DNA from: Akanthomyces muscarius
Lineage: Eukaryota; Ascomycota; Sordariomycetes; Hypocreales; Cordycipitaceae
NCBI RefSeq assembly: GCF_028009165.1
Contig: NC_079246.1
Span: 186,001 to 250,000 of the forward strand
DNA length: 64,000 nt
Reading direction: 5' to 3'
Of the stretch, positions 11,276-22,423 are shown one piece after another. The notes below the pieces were generated by a model. It made no database searches, was not told where the DNA came from, and saw nothing but the letters and a program-made list of their open reading frames with translations. Each line of letters starts with the position of its first letter. Position 1 is the stretch's first letter. A program made the translations under genes and the position numbers.

Positions 11276-14200
11276 ATGTCTCCGAAGAAGAAAGTTGCAA
11301 ATCGTCGGAGCTTTGCTGGCTTCTGGAGCAAGCTGCGCCACAAGAATGGCCCTCAAGAGAGCGGAGAAGACTGTGGCTCTTCGAGTCAGAGCGCAAACAC
11401 GACGAATCCGCAGACTCCTGGCGACACCCTCGAGCCCCACGAGCCTGCGCTAGTCGGAAGGCCTGGTGTAAGCCAAACAAGCGAGCAAAACTCGGCGGAC
11501 GGCGACTCGCTCTGGGATCAGGCATACAGTGCGCTTGAGAAAGAGGATCCAGGCGGCATCCTCAGGGCTTACAACAATGCCTTGCTAAAAATTTACGAGG
11601 AATGTATGCGAATTCCAAAATGATTTGTTAGCAACTCGACACTGACTTTGGCAGCCAAGGAGAATGGCAGTAGCAATCAAGCAGAAGGGCTGCCCTCAAT
11701 GCACGATGCGTGTCAACGCCGAAAAGTCCTCGACACTGTTGCCGATCTTGGTTTACGTCAAATGAAGGACAAAGAAATTGCTCGACGACTTTGGGGCCAC
11801 GAGCTCAACCTCAAGAACACGGCCACCAATGCCGCGTCGATCATCGAACCGATCCAGAAGATAGTCCAGGCCGCTGTGAAGGACATCCCGAACGCTGCCA
11901 TCGTCATGGCAGGTGTTTCGCTAGTTGTTCCACTCCTGCTGAATCCCGGTGGCGCGGGGGCCGATCATCGCCAAGGATTTGACTATGTCACCTCCCAAAT
12001 GAGATACTACATTGAGATGGAGACTTTGTTTCTGCCTTCTCAAATGGAAGTCGGTGCCAAAGGCGAGCTCAAGCTGCAAATTAGAAGCTTGTACGAAAAA
12101 GTTATCGAATTCGAAATTCGAAGTGTTCTGCACTTTTTCAGCAGCCGGCCCTCGAGATTCTTTTGGGGTAGCATTTTCTTTGACGATTGGAAAGGCAAAC
12201 TGAAGGCGCTTCAAGTGCTGGAAAAAGCTGTCCAAGAAAGGCTCCATTTGACCATGTCTGGCGAGAGCATGGGGCAGGTGATGGAACTCCGGGGCGAGGC
12301 GGGAGTGATACGTCAAAATCTTGATGGCATTGGTGGCGGAGTGCATGCCTTACTCAGCGTAGTGCAGCGCATGGAACAGATGAGCTTGAGCAAAGAGGAT
12401 CGGGAATTTCTGGAGGCTCTTTGGGCTACCGATCCGCGTCTTGCCAAGAAGGCTTTGCAAAGTGCAAAAGAAGCACCACAAGTCAGCTCATACGACTGGG
12501 ATCTCAGCGACGACGACTTCCAACAATGGCAAAAGGACGAGGACAATCAATTGCTATGGATAAGCGGAGATCCTGGTAAAGGCAAGACTATGCTTCTATG
12601 TGGTATCATCGACCAGTTCATGGAGTCGAAAACTGAGCAGCTCAACGTCGCCTTCTTCTTGTGTCAATCTACTGATGCTAGCCTCAACAATGCGCCGCAG
12701 TCGTCCGCAGTCTTCTCTGGATGCTGGTCAAGCAACAACCCGAACTTATATCGCACGTCCGAAAGAGCTGCGAAGACGGAATGGGTAACAGACAGTTCGA
12801 TGGTGCAACTGCTTGGGAGGCAGTACTGGAGGTCTTTGTCCAAGTCCTCAATGACCCAGCTCTACACAGCACTTACATCATCATCGATGCGTTGGATGAA
12901 TGCGCTGACCGCCAAAGGGCACTTCTCGAGCTCATTATTAGTTTGTCGGCTTCCAAGAGAGCCAAATGGCTAGTCTCCAGCCGCAAAGACTTGATCTGGC
13001 CTGGTTTCAGCGACGACGACCTAGCCGGGGATCCCCATCTACCCCTGCAGAACAGGCGGCGAATCAAGCTCGAGCTCGAAGAGAAGAAAGATTCGATATC
13101 CACGTCCATAATAAACTACATTGAGAACGCAGTCGGTCACCTCAAGCGGCAGAAAAGACTTTCCGATACTAAAGTGAACCTCATTAAAGGACGGCTTGTT
13201 CTCAATGCGGGCGGAACATTCCTACGGGTGGCACTAGTTTGCAAGGCGCTAGCAGATCCAGAGATCCTAGACGGTGACAAAGAAATGGAGTTGGAATCGT
13301 TTCCTGCAGGACTGGACGGTTTATACTCGGAAATGCTCTTAAGGATCCAAACCTCCCGACATAAAAAGCTATGCACGGAAATCCTGGCAATCGCCTCCAC
13401 AGTGTTTCGTCCAATCACATTGGTGCAGCTGAGAGGTTTCTCTTCTCAAGAATTTGAAAAGTACGGGGACGCAGGTCTAGAGACTCTCGTTGTACGCTGC
13501 GGCTCATTCCTCACGATTGAGGACAAAAATATCAGTTTTGTACACAAGTCAGCGAAGGATTATTTGCTCGGCCTAGAAGGACAAGAGATCGCATCCTCGG
13601 GCTGGACAAAGCAGGACTACACGCTTTTTCGCAAGTCTCTGGAGCTTTTGTCATCAACTTTGCGACGCGATCTATGCGGACTGAATTGGGGCCCCTGGCC
13701 GAGCGAGACCCGCCACCTGACTTGACACCTCTACAGCCGATCTCTTATTCAGCATTGTTTTGGATGGAGCATTTCAGAAGCTCGGCATTGGACACGAGTT
13801 CTGATGTGGCTATGCAAGAGAAGGCTGCCGATATTGTGTACAATTTTGTCCATGCAAAGTATATTTACTGGTTGGAGGCCCTCAGTCTGCTGAAGGGTTT
13901 GTCCAACCTGGTGAAGCCTTTGCGAGAGCTGACCAGATTCATGGTGAGCGAACAATGCAGATAGGATCAACAACCATTCTAATTCTAAATAGGCAAGTCT
14001 CAATTTGGAGCAACATCAGAACCTACTACATGACGCAACCCGCTTCTTGTTGGCACATAAATCCAGCATCGAGGTCGCGCCGATGCAGGTTTACGATCCT
14101 GCACTTTTGCTAAGCCCGTCTAGAAGTCTCATCAGGGAAATTTTCAGCGACAAAGGCGAAGAGCCCGAGTGGTTGACAATAGAACGCGGAGTTGAAGAGA

Positions 14201-16231
14201 ACTGGGACGTGTCTGCTTTGACCTTTGAAGGTCATAAGAGTGACGTGAGATGTGTTGCGTATTCACATGACAGTCAGCGCCTGGCTTCAGGTTCCGAGGA
14301 CGGCATAATTAAGATTTGGGACTCCAGCACTGGAGACTGTCTATTGACAATTGAAAGCCAGACGGGCGAGCTGCTGACTGTGGCCTTCTCCCACGACAGC
14401 CGGCAACTAGTTTCATATTGCAACGACAAACCGATCCCATTGGACAGCAAACCGGGAAGAGGTGCAATCAGCATATGGGAAACAAGCACTGGCCGCATGC
14501 GTTTCAGAATACCGACCGGAGATGATTGGGATATGATATCGCCGATCATTTTCTCCCACGATAGCCAGAGGCTCACTTTAAAATCTCTGACCACACTGCA
14601 TATCCGGGACGTCCACACGGGCGATTGTCTGGAAAAGGTTTGAGCTACTTTATAGAAGGTCTCCGGTCGCTTTCTTATACGATAGCAAGTACATTGCTTT
14701 CGAAAAATCGAACACGGTTCGCATCTGGAACTTAAATACCAACCACTGCCGAACTATCGGAAACTGTGGCAATTGGGAGTCGGTGCTGGCGTTCTCACAT
14801 GATGGCCAATATCTTGCTTCGACTGCCGCAAATTATACTGTTCAAATCTGGGATGCTATTACAGGAGACTGTCTTCATAATTTTCAAGGCCACAATGCTG
14901 AGATTAAAGCATTGAAGTTTTCAGAAAAAAGCCAGAAGCTTGCCTCAGTCTCAGAGGATGGTGTTGTTAAAATATGGGACACCAGCTCTGAGTCTTGCTT
15001 GCAAACATTCCCAACCCTTCCGATTTCAAGGGAATCGGTCACTTTTTCGCACGACATCCAACATGTAGCTTTAAGCTATCTTTCCGCCATTAAAACATGG
15101 GATATTCGGTCTAGCGATGCGTCGCCGACTTTCAGCCGGCACGAAAGCTACGTAAAGACAATCATCATTTTTAACAACGGCCAACATTTCATAACTGGCT
15201 CGCTGAAAACAATGAAACTCTGGAACGCTGCATCTGGCAAATGTCTGCATACTCACAAAGGGGCGCGTCTTTCAGAAAATTGCGCGCACAATCAAGGACA
15301 AGTTGTGTTTAGCGACAGACGAAAGGTTATAGTCTGGGACATTTGCGCCAACGAGATCGATACAATGGTTCACTCAAAGGTTCTAGGGGGGCATGAGAGG
15401 GCTGTGCGCTGCGTAGCAGTTTCTCTTGACGGGCAGAAAGTTGTGTCGGCATCTGGGCGTGGAGCCGCGGCCAAATTCAGAGTCTGGGACGTCAAGTCTG
15501 ACAATTGCTTGCTGACTCTCGGTGGTCATGAAAACACTGTCACAGCACTTGCATTTTCCGCCGATGGACAGCAATTTGTCTCGGCCTCTAGTGATTACAC
15601 TGTGCGAGTCTGGAACGTCAGCTCTGGCGAGTGCTTAATGACCCAAAAGGGTCGTAAGCGCCTCATGCTTTCAGCAGCACTTTCATACGATGGGCGGCGA
15701 GTGGCATCACGTTCGAATCACGGCATCATCAAGGTTTGGGACAGTAAAACCGAAAGCTGCTTGCTCACTCTCGAGGGCCATCGGTCTTCAATTCCTTTAC
15801 CAGTCGCGTTGTCAAATGATAGATCCCACGTTGCGTCATGGCCAGAAGGCAAGGCTGTGAAAGTCTGGGACGTCCTCTCTGGAGAATGCCTCCTGACGAT
15901 TTTTGTCGGTGAGTTTTATGGAAACCTCTCATTCGACCCACGAGACAATGCTCGGCTCTTCACAGATACAGGAACGCTTGATATCAACTGGCTTGCAGCG
16001 TCGCAAAATCATTCATGCACCGACACACGTTTGTCTTTCACTGCTTATTTGCGTTGTGGAATAAGAGAAGATAAAAGATGGATTGAGCACCGAGGCAAGA
16101 AGGTATTCTGGATCCCTACTGATTATACTCCCTCGAGATATGCAGTCCAAGGTTCGAAGATTTGTGTAGGGTGTGCAAACGGTCGGGTATGGTCTGCGAC
16201 GTTCAAATCAGAGCAAGTCGGAACAGATTGA
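11276..16231 (+). pseudogene. NACHT-WD40 (NWD-type NLR-like STAND) gene with three apparent frameshifts
   Basis: The encoded protein would be a fungal NOD-like receptor: an NWD-type N-terminal domain (from LWDQAYSALEKEDP), a NACHT NTPase and a WD40 sensor region. Exon 1 is 11276-11603; a 51-bp intron follows; coding resumes at 11655. The Walker A motif is SGDPGKGKT and Walker B is IIIDALDEC. The frame must change near 12692 (between SLNNA and AAVVRSLLW), near 13685 (between DLCGLN and GPLAERDPPPDL) and near 14634 (at an AAAA run between CLEK and VFELLYRR). A normal 49-bp intron, 13944-13992, lies between the second and third breaks. About ten divergent WD40 units end near 15950 and a non-WD tail stops at 16231. 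The repeats are not near-identical, unlike rapidly evolving HNWD genes. Each break is a single-base change beside short runs, so assembly error is possible. Confidence 0.8.
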
Positions 16232-16339
16232 TATTTAACGTGTTAAACTGCCGAGTACTCATCCTTGTCCCTTCCTTCTCAGTGACCCCCCGCCAACTAC
16301 CCTGTTCTCGTCTTTCTCCCATAGTACGTTTGAATCCCG

Positions 16340-17069
16340 TTATTCAAACAATCGCCGCAACTCCTCCAGCGTCGCCACATTCAGATCATCCCCTTCCTGG
16401 ACCAACCCACCACTCCCCTCCGCATAATGAATCGCCAAAATTCCCACCTCCCCCGCCGGCAACACATCCCTTTCATAATTGTCCCCCACAAACACCATTT
16501 CCTCCGGCGCTATACCCAAACGCTGCAGCACTTTCCCAAACAGTCCATCCACCTTGGTCGTCTTTGAACACGCTCGTCGTCACCAGGACATCCACCAGCG
16601 GCGCGAGACCCAGCTGTTGCAGCGTCCACTCCTGCGCGTCCTGCGGCCCCTCTGTCACCACGACAATTTTCCTGTCCTTTGCCTTGAGCATCAACAGTAG
16701 CTCCATCGCGCCCGGTTTGAGCTGCAATGCGCCGGCCAGCGTGGCGTTGTACTGCATCAGGATGCGCGCCATGATGTCATTCTCCTCGGGCAGCGACAAG
16801 TCGTGGAGCAGACTGGTGAATCGCTCTCTTCGATAGTCTGTCGATGTCCTGCCGTCGGAAAAGGCATTTGCCGTTTTAATTTTCAGGATCCTGGCGTAGC
16901 AAGCTTGCAATGCGGCCATGTCTACGCCGTACTGCGTCGATATGAGACGCAGTACATGGCTAGTAGCTGCGCCGGACGCACGTCGGAATTCGTGCAGGGT
17001 GTCATCGAGATCAAATCCGATCCAAGTCTTGTCAGCCAACAGGGCATGCAATTCGCGGTTTTCATTCAT
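16340..17069 (-). pseudogene. HAD-superfamily hydrolase with one apparent frameshift
   Basis: A haloacid-dehalogenase-type phosphatase of about 243 residues, expected to be soluble. The first piece (17069 to about 16563) carries HAD motif I in GFDLDDTLHEF and motif II in IVVVTEG. The second piece (about 16561-16340) carries motif III/IV in EEMVFVGDNYERDVLPAGE and ends LEELRRLFE. Reading fails near 16562: after VTTSVFK the frame must shift by one base to reach KVDGLFGKVLQRLGI, a junction continuous in family members. One extra base (C on the plus strand) explains it, and no intron fits. It is either a recent pseudogene, as its neighbour 100 bp away also seems to be, or a sequence error. Substrate cannot be predicted. 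Confidence 0.7.
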
Positions 17070-17388
17070 GATTACTGCCAGCCTTGTGCAGCATTGAGCA
17101 GGATTCGTATCGCTTGTCAGTGACTCATGCCCTCGCTGAGTGGATCAGCAGTCAAGTGTAGCCTGGCTGGGTCTGGCTACGCACAACGTTGCACTCAATC
17201 ACGCCATGAGAGTTATACCAAGTTTGCAGGAAGACTTGTATTGAGAAGCCTTATTCCATAACACCGATATACCGTAAAACATACCTGGGTACTGTTACCA
17301 TGACGCCGTTCAAGAATTTCCAATCTCGTCGTCCAATCCAATCGTCCGACGCACCTAGTCACGCTCAGTCCTAGCGAGGCCAATCCAT
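17070..17388. other. Short intergenic region between the HAD gene and SGF29
   Basis: About 320 bp holds the promoter of the minus-strand HAD gene and the 3' end of SGF29. No gene is seen. Confidence 0.5.
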
Positions 17389-18360
17389 CTACGCCCGGTA
17401 CTCAATCACAAAGCGGCGCTCAACCTGCTGTAGAGTCGTGGAGTCATTTTCCCCCTCAAACTTGAGATTCACCTTGCCAGCGCCATCCATGCTGTGCACC
17501 TCCGCTTTGTAAAACGTCGTAGTGTTGGGATATAGAGCGAGCACAATTTGGCCCTTCTTCCAATCCTCGAGCGTGCTGGCCTGACTCTCTGGCGTAATCG
17601 AAATCATGTTGCTCGCGCTCGTCCTGTACTCCTTTTGCTTGCTGTGGTCGTCTGGCTCAATGTCGAGAACCTTGTACCGGCGGTTTTTTCCCTCGCCGAT
17701 GACCTGCGCAACCTCGCCCATGATCCAATCCGCCATGCCCTCTGTCGCACCAGCCTTGGACTTGAAGGCCACAGCGTCACCCTTGGAGAAGATGATCTTG
17801 GACTTGTTGGCCGAGCCTGGCGGCTCCACGCTCTCCGCCTTGGGTGGTATGCTGTCTCGTTCTCGCTCTCGCTCTCCTCCACGGTCTTTATTCCTCTCGC
17901 TGTGTTTTCTCGAGCCGCCAATTGGGCTAGGTACTGGGGAGTCTCCGGCCGCGTCAAAGTCGTATAGGGACGAGCTGGCTGCGCTGTCCCTGGCAGCTCT
18001 CTTGCTCGGGCCCGCGGCGGCGGCTTCGGCCTGCTCCTTGGCAACAACCACGGCGCGAAGGATCTTGAGCTGCTCCGTTACGTTCTTGAGGGACGTAATG
18101 TTGGCCTCGGAGAACTTGACACCGGATCGGCAGAGGTTCTCCATCTTCTTAAGAGACTCGTTTGGAATCTTGTTCGGGTCCATGGCGCCCACTTGCTTGT
18201 CCATGTCGACGAGCTCCTTTAGGCTGTCGTTTTCGGCGTTGATGCCATTGATAATGTCGGCTAATTGACCCTTGCAGGAGTCCCATATTTGTGCTTCTTC
18301 GCCGTGTGAGCTGCCGTTGTTGCGGCTTGATCCGCGGCCGCTACGGTTTCGTTGTGACAT
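17389..18360 (-). CDS. SGF29: SAGA complex reader subunit Sgf29 (tandem Tudor)
   Basis: Sgf29 binds histone H3 trimethylated at Lys4 through a C-terminal tandem Tudor domain and helps SAGA acetylate nucleosomes at promoters. From the ATG at 18360 the protein is 323 residues. It has a low-complexity N-terminus, a helical region (about residues 40-125), a disordered Ser/Arg/Glu segment, and the Tudor pair beginning FSKGDAVAFKSKAG and ending LKFEGENDSTTLQQVERRFV. DWKKGQIVLALYPNTTTFYKA is the second Tudor strand set. The frame stays open upstream to an in-frame ATG at 18462 (MANRRNHRGSNE), so a 357-residue form is possible. I prefer MSQRNRSGRG as the start because it resembles fungal orthologues. 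Confidence 0.88.
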   Translation of the reverse strand: MSQRNRSGRGSSRNNGSSHGEEAQIWDSCKGQLADIINGINAENDSLKELVDMDKQVGAMDPNKIPNESLKKMENLCRSGVKFSEANITSLKNVTEQLKILRAVVVAKEQAEAAAAGPSKRAARDSAASSSLYDFDAAGDSPVPSPIGGSRKHSERNKDRGGERERERDSIPPKAESVEPPGSANKSKIIFSKGDAVAFKSKAGATEGMADWIMGEVAQVIGEGKNRRYKVLDIEPDDHSKQKEYRTSASNMISITPESQASTLEDWKKGQIVLALYPNTTTFYKAEVHSMDGAGKVNLKFEGENDSTTLQQVERRFVIEYRA

Positions 18361-19602
18361 GTCGTTTCGTGCCCCTTGTAGAGGTTGTTGGTAATATGGT
18401 CCTAAGTTTTCTTTCAAGTGATTGATTTCGTTGCTGCCGCGATGATTTCGCCTGTTAGCCATTACTATGAGTACTCTGCAAACAGAGGCTTTCCGAGTGA
18501 TAAAAAATGGCAAAATAATTGTTTCCAAAATTAGAGGTAACGTTTGCAGGAGGAGAAAGAGCAAAATTTGGCCACAATAAGCATACTTGTTTCACAAGTC
18601 GCGCAAACAATCTTCGAGGGTGCGCAAGCCAATTTATTTTCGATCGGTCTCAACTTACATTGAAGGCACCTGCCAATTGAAAGCGTATTTCGTGGCAAGG
18701 TCGGGGCGCGGGTCGACGGCTTCGCTTTCTACGACGGGTGCCTGCTTGTTGCGCGTGCAATGCGATGCGACGAAGCGGCGGGTGCGACTCGTGCGAGCGG
18801 GCAAGAGTTGCTGGAATGCGACAGGTACGAGTTCTCCGACCCATATGACGCCTCCCGATGGCCAGAGAGACGCGATGGACGAGGCTGTCGCGTAGAGGGG
18901 GTGTAGGAGCGACGATGCGCGGGCGCGGGCGCGGGCGCAGCTGGCGGAGGGAAGCCTGGGCTTTTATACAGTCGGCGTTCGATGGAAAGTCGGCACAGGG
19001 CGGTGCAGGGAGACTGGTTAAGGTTTTGGCTGTACTGGTGTACTGGAGTGGCCGTTTCGGCTGATTGCTTTGGCTGATGGTGTGTGTGGGTGGGTTGCAT
19101 CTCGGCTCCTTGCGTCGCGCCCACGCGTGCACCACTGACGTAAGGACTTGAGGCGTTACCAGCGCGGTGGAGATGAACCCGGGCGGGTTTAATAGTAAAA
19201 TAATATGCGAATTATTACACGACTTGAATTAATCAATTCCTGACGACTGACGGAAAAATTAACTATTGATGAGCGAATTTTGTTGGGTCTTTGAGGCGCC
19301 GCGCTGGTTGTGTCTCAGCGCCATGTAATACACCGATCAGAGAGCCAGGCGAGCAGATATTAGTGATCGATTGTGCAAATCAAGAAGAGAACGAGTTTGA
19401 TGGCTGGATCAGCGTTGGTAGTCAAGCATAGGGACAACCACTGCACCCGGCTAGCGAATCAGGAAGCGGTGCAGATAATAATAGTCACATGAGAAGATGG
19501 TAAAAAGCTCCGGAGGAATGAATTTATATTGAATTTGAATAGACGACTCTTCAAGGCCGATGCTACCTGTGGAACGGTTTGTACTCGCAAGGATCGCGAC
19601 CA
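18361..19602. other. SGF29 upstream region and spacer to the GAP-repeat gene
   Basis: The region should contain the SGF29 5' leader. A possible leader intron on the minus strand runs from a GTAAGT donor near 18649 to an acceptor TTTGCAG near 18482. All three minus-strand frames are long between 18655 and 18930, but the best-looking one has no ATG, so I call no gene. From 19140 to 19600 the sequence is AT-richer and featureless, apart from being the 3' side of the gene at 19603. Confidence 0.4.
18961..18968 (-). promoter_or_regulatory. Possible TATA box for the SGF29 leader transcript
   Basis: TATAAAAG reads on the minus strand 600 bp before the SGF29 ATG. With the possible leader intron it would give a long spliced 5' UTR. 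Use is inferred. Confidence 0.3.
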
Positions 19603-20437
19603 TTACTTGCCCTGCGCGATGCACTTCTGGGCCTCGGCAGCAATCGCCTTCTTGACGTCCTGGCCTTGAGCGTCAATCGTGTAATGGCACATGCGGCCAT
19701 TCTGGAGCTTGACATCAACCTCGAGCTTGCCATCATCGTTCGTCGAGTAGTTGTAGGTGTAGCGGGTGGACTGGCTGCTGCTGTTGTCGCCGCCAGGCGC
19801 ACCACCAGGAGCACCACTGGCGGAAGCACCAGGAGCACCACCAGGAGCACCACTGGCGGCGGCACCAGGAGCACCACCAGGAGCACCACCAGGAGCACCA
19901 CTGGCGGCGGCACCAGGAGCACCACTGGCGGAAGCACCAGGAGCACCACCAGGAGCACCACTGGCGGAAGCACCAGGAGCACCACCAGGCGCACCAGTGG
20001 CGGCGGCACCGGGAGCACCGCCGGCAGAAGCACCGGGGGCGCCACTGGCAGAAGCACCAGGAGCACCGCCGGCGGCACCGCTGGGCGTGGCTGTCCCAGG
20101 CGCGACAGCCGAACCCTTGCCCTTGCAGTTGGGGTTGCCGCCGCCCAGGAAGCCGCTGACGAGACAGGTGGCGCTGTCAAAGATGTTGCTGAAGAGATTA
20201 CCGCCCTGGCCGGTGATGCCCTTTTGGCCGTCCGACTTTTCGGGGTTCACGCCGCCGAAGATGGGGTTAAGGAAGCCGGGCAGGGTCTCCTGGTCCGGGA
20301 CCTGCAGATGTCCCGTGTTAGTGGATATTCCTGGGTGTCTCACGGACGCTGATTGCCTCTCAGTGGCAAGGACTTACAGGCGAGGCGACCACAACGGAAG
20401 CCAGGCAGACCAGGGTAGCGGCAAAGGTAGTCTTCAT
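19603..20437 (-). CDS. Secreted Gly-Ala-Pro repeat protein
   Basis: This 252-residue protein is predicted to be secreted. Exon 1 (20437-20378) encodes exactly a 20-residue signal peptide, [21 protein letters not shown] 76-bp intron (GTAAGT...CTGCAG) follows, and exon 2 (20301-19603) encodes the rest. Mature part: a short N-terminal domain with two cysteines ([18 protein letters not shown]), a central low-complexity region with about 15 GAPG motifs in units like [16 protein letters not shown] and GAPGG, and a C-terminal domain of about 60 residues with two cysteines ([23 protein letters not shown]). Four cysteines suggest two disulfides. The repeats are collagen-like in Gly/Pro content but not strict Gly-X-Y. 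No family is recognised; a wall-associated or effector-like role is only a guess. Confidence 0.8.
19790..20082 (-). repeat. In-gene minisatellite encoding GAPG units
   Basis: Near-identical DNA units built on GGAGCACCACCA-type 12-mers and longer 24-36 bp combinations run through the coding sequence in frame. Every unit is a multiple of three bases, so length changes would keep the frame. Such tracts often vary between strains. Confidence 0.85.
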
Positions 20438-22423
20438 TTTGGTGAGGAAGGATATGTGTCTTCAGAATTGGATGAGTTGGAATAAGGAGCATGTTGTAGA
20501 TTACGGGCCATAGGTTGGTATTTATAATTTGGCAGGTGCCATCGTTCGTGCTGCTTCTGGTCTCCTTGTGCCAGCCAAGAGAACCAGATCCCTTACTCCG
20601 AGCCATACAGCCAGTCGTAGTCTAAGTCCATTCCGAGAGGAGAAACCGCTCTCGATCCCGGGTGGCAACGAATCTGCATATCTCACTATGCACGGTGATG
20701 CCCCGCCTGCTCATTCGCCCTTCCCGTCGCTACTACTTGGCAGCACCATGTGGTACCCAAAATGTGGTCAACGGCATGTGGGCCTCCAAGGCACAGTATA
20801 CCCGTCTTGGGCCCCGGATTCTTTCAAGTAGTCACGTAGCTTTACTTACAAGTCGCTACTCATCCTTGTATAGAGCGACTACACGGTTATCAAGAGGTGA
20901 AAGCCTCAGCACCGAATGTCGACGGAACATCAGTGAGAACTCATTGAAAATGCAGAAAACTGCCATCATGATCAGTCTAAGACCAGTTACCAAAATCTGG
21001 AATTCGTAGTACGGGGGACCCCTTGCCGACTTTACCAGGTCTGCAGGGTCTCACAGCAGCGAGACAGAACTGGGGCTGTAAGGGCAGGCGAGACACGACA
21101 GGACTCGACTGATAAAGTGCATCCAAAGACTTTATAATCTGCATAGCTCAGATGAGACAAAAGATGTCCGCAAGTGGATTATCTGCAGTAGCCACACAGA
21201 GAATATCGACTTGGCAATTTCCATCGCAGCGGCCAGAATACCAATCTCATACAGCCAACCAGCCAAGTCCACGCTAAAAGTGGTAGCACTGGTGCGCTGT
21301 CTCTGCCAGAGGACAGCCACGGCATTTTTCTCCGTACCTTGTCTTTGCCTCCTTCCTCATGATATTCAGGGACCTTTGGAATTGTCTCCGGGATCCCGGG
21401 ATTGGTAGTCATGGCAGCCGCCCCCCCCCCCCTTCGGCACGAAAAAGAGGCGACTACCGGCCACCCTCCTCGACAGCATACCACAGAATACTCGTGCTAA
21501 CTACAGCTAGGCTTCAAAACCCTTTACAGCCGCATCTGACGGCACTAATATGCTTTGCAAGGTTAAAGGCTGTGGTTGTTCAGCGTGCAAGGCCCGCACT
21601 GTCGCAGTCGCTGCGCTACATGGAGTGGCTACCCTGTCTGTCCCGTGCCTGTGCACCTGTTCTGGGGTAGGCGAACCTTTATCTCGCATCCATTATGGGC
21701 GTACTTGAAGAGTAAAAATTCCCAGAGTTCACACAAACTTATCGAGTTCAACTATAGAAAATTGATTATTACTATTTCAGTTACGCTGGTACTTTGTCCG
21801 CGCTGTGGATTCGCATGTACTTTTTAAAGAAACAGGCCACCATTAGTGAATAAAGATCATTGACGAATTTACCTTCCAATTTGTGGCTAACAAAGATTTT
21901 ACTCGACAAATGTATAAAAATGGAAACCCCGAAATGTATGCTTCGGAATGGTACCTCTACACAGGGGATGCAAGGGCAGACACTGGGTGGTAGACTCGTG
22001 GTGCCGCTCGCTACCTTATTACTCTCGCCACCCGAAGCCCGTGGGTTGTCGCAAAACTACTCGACAGTTTCCTCATTTCGCGATAGCGGAAAAAATGAAA
22101 CAAGAACTTAGGCGCAAAGATCTGACGTCTATGCCTACCTTGATTGCGAAAGTACTTCGTTTTTCTTTTCTATCATTTTCTGTTGCTGAAATGAATTATA
22201 CAAGTCGAGCCCGATGTTTTGTTTAGCGTAACGCAGCATCATGAACAGTGTCCCGAATAAGCGAATGGCAGTCTATTTTAGTGAACGCAAGTCCCTATAT
22301 AGAGAAAGTGAGTACATCGAAAGAGAAAAACCCTGTATCTAAGAAGAAGTAAGTAACGGGTGACGCGAAGAATAAATTGTTCGGTAGTTCGCCCGTCAAG
22401 AGCGTGAAACCTCCGCCGTTCGG
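20438..22423. other. Gene-poor region, about 2 kb
   Basis: It begins with the promoter of the GAP-repeat gene. After that I see only short overlapping frames, a 12-base C run at 21421 and AT-rich sequence near 21690-21930. No transposon or RNA gene is recognised. Confidence 0.45.

Noticed and set aside
18655..18935. Minus-strand coding exon upstream of SGF29 (reading IASLWPSGGVIWVGELVPV)
   Set aside because: It looks protein-like but has no ATG and ends at a possible donor or stop. A 5' leader explains it as well.
19579..20485. Plus-strand ORFs opposite the GAP-repeat gene (long Thr/Ser/Arg or Ala/Pro repeats)
   Set aside because: The minisatellite leaves several frames open on both strands. 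Only the minus frame has a signal peptide exon with proper splice sites and unique end domains with cysteines.
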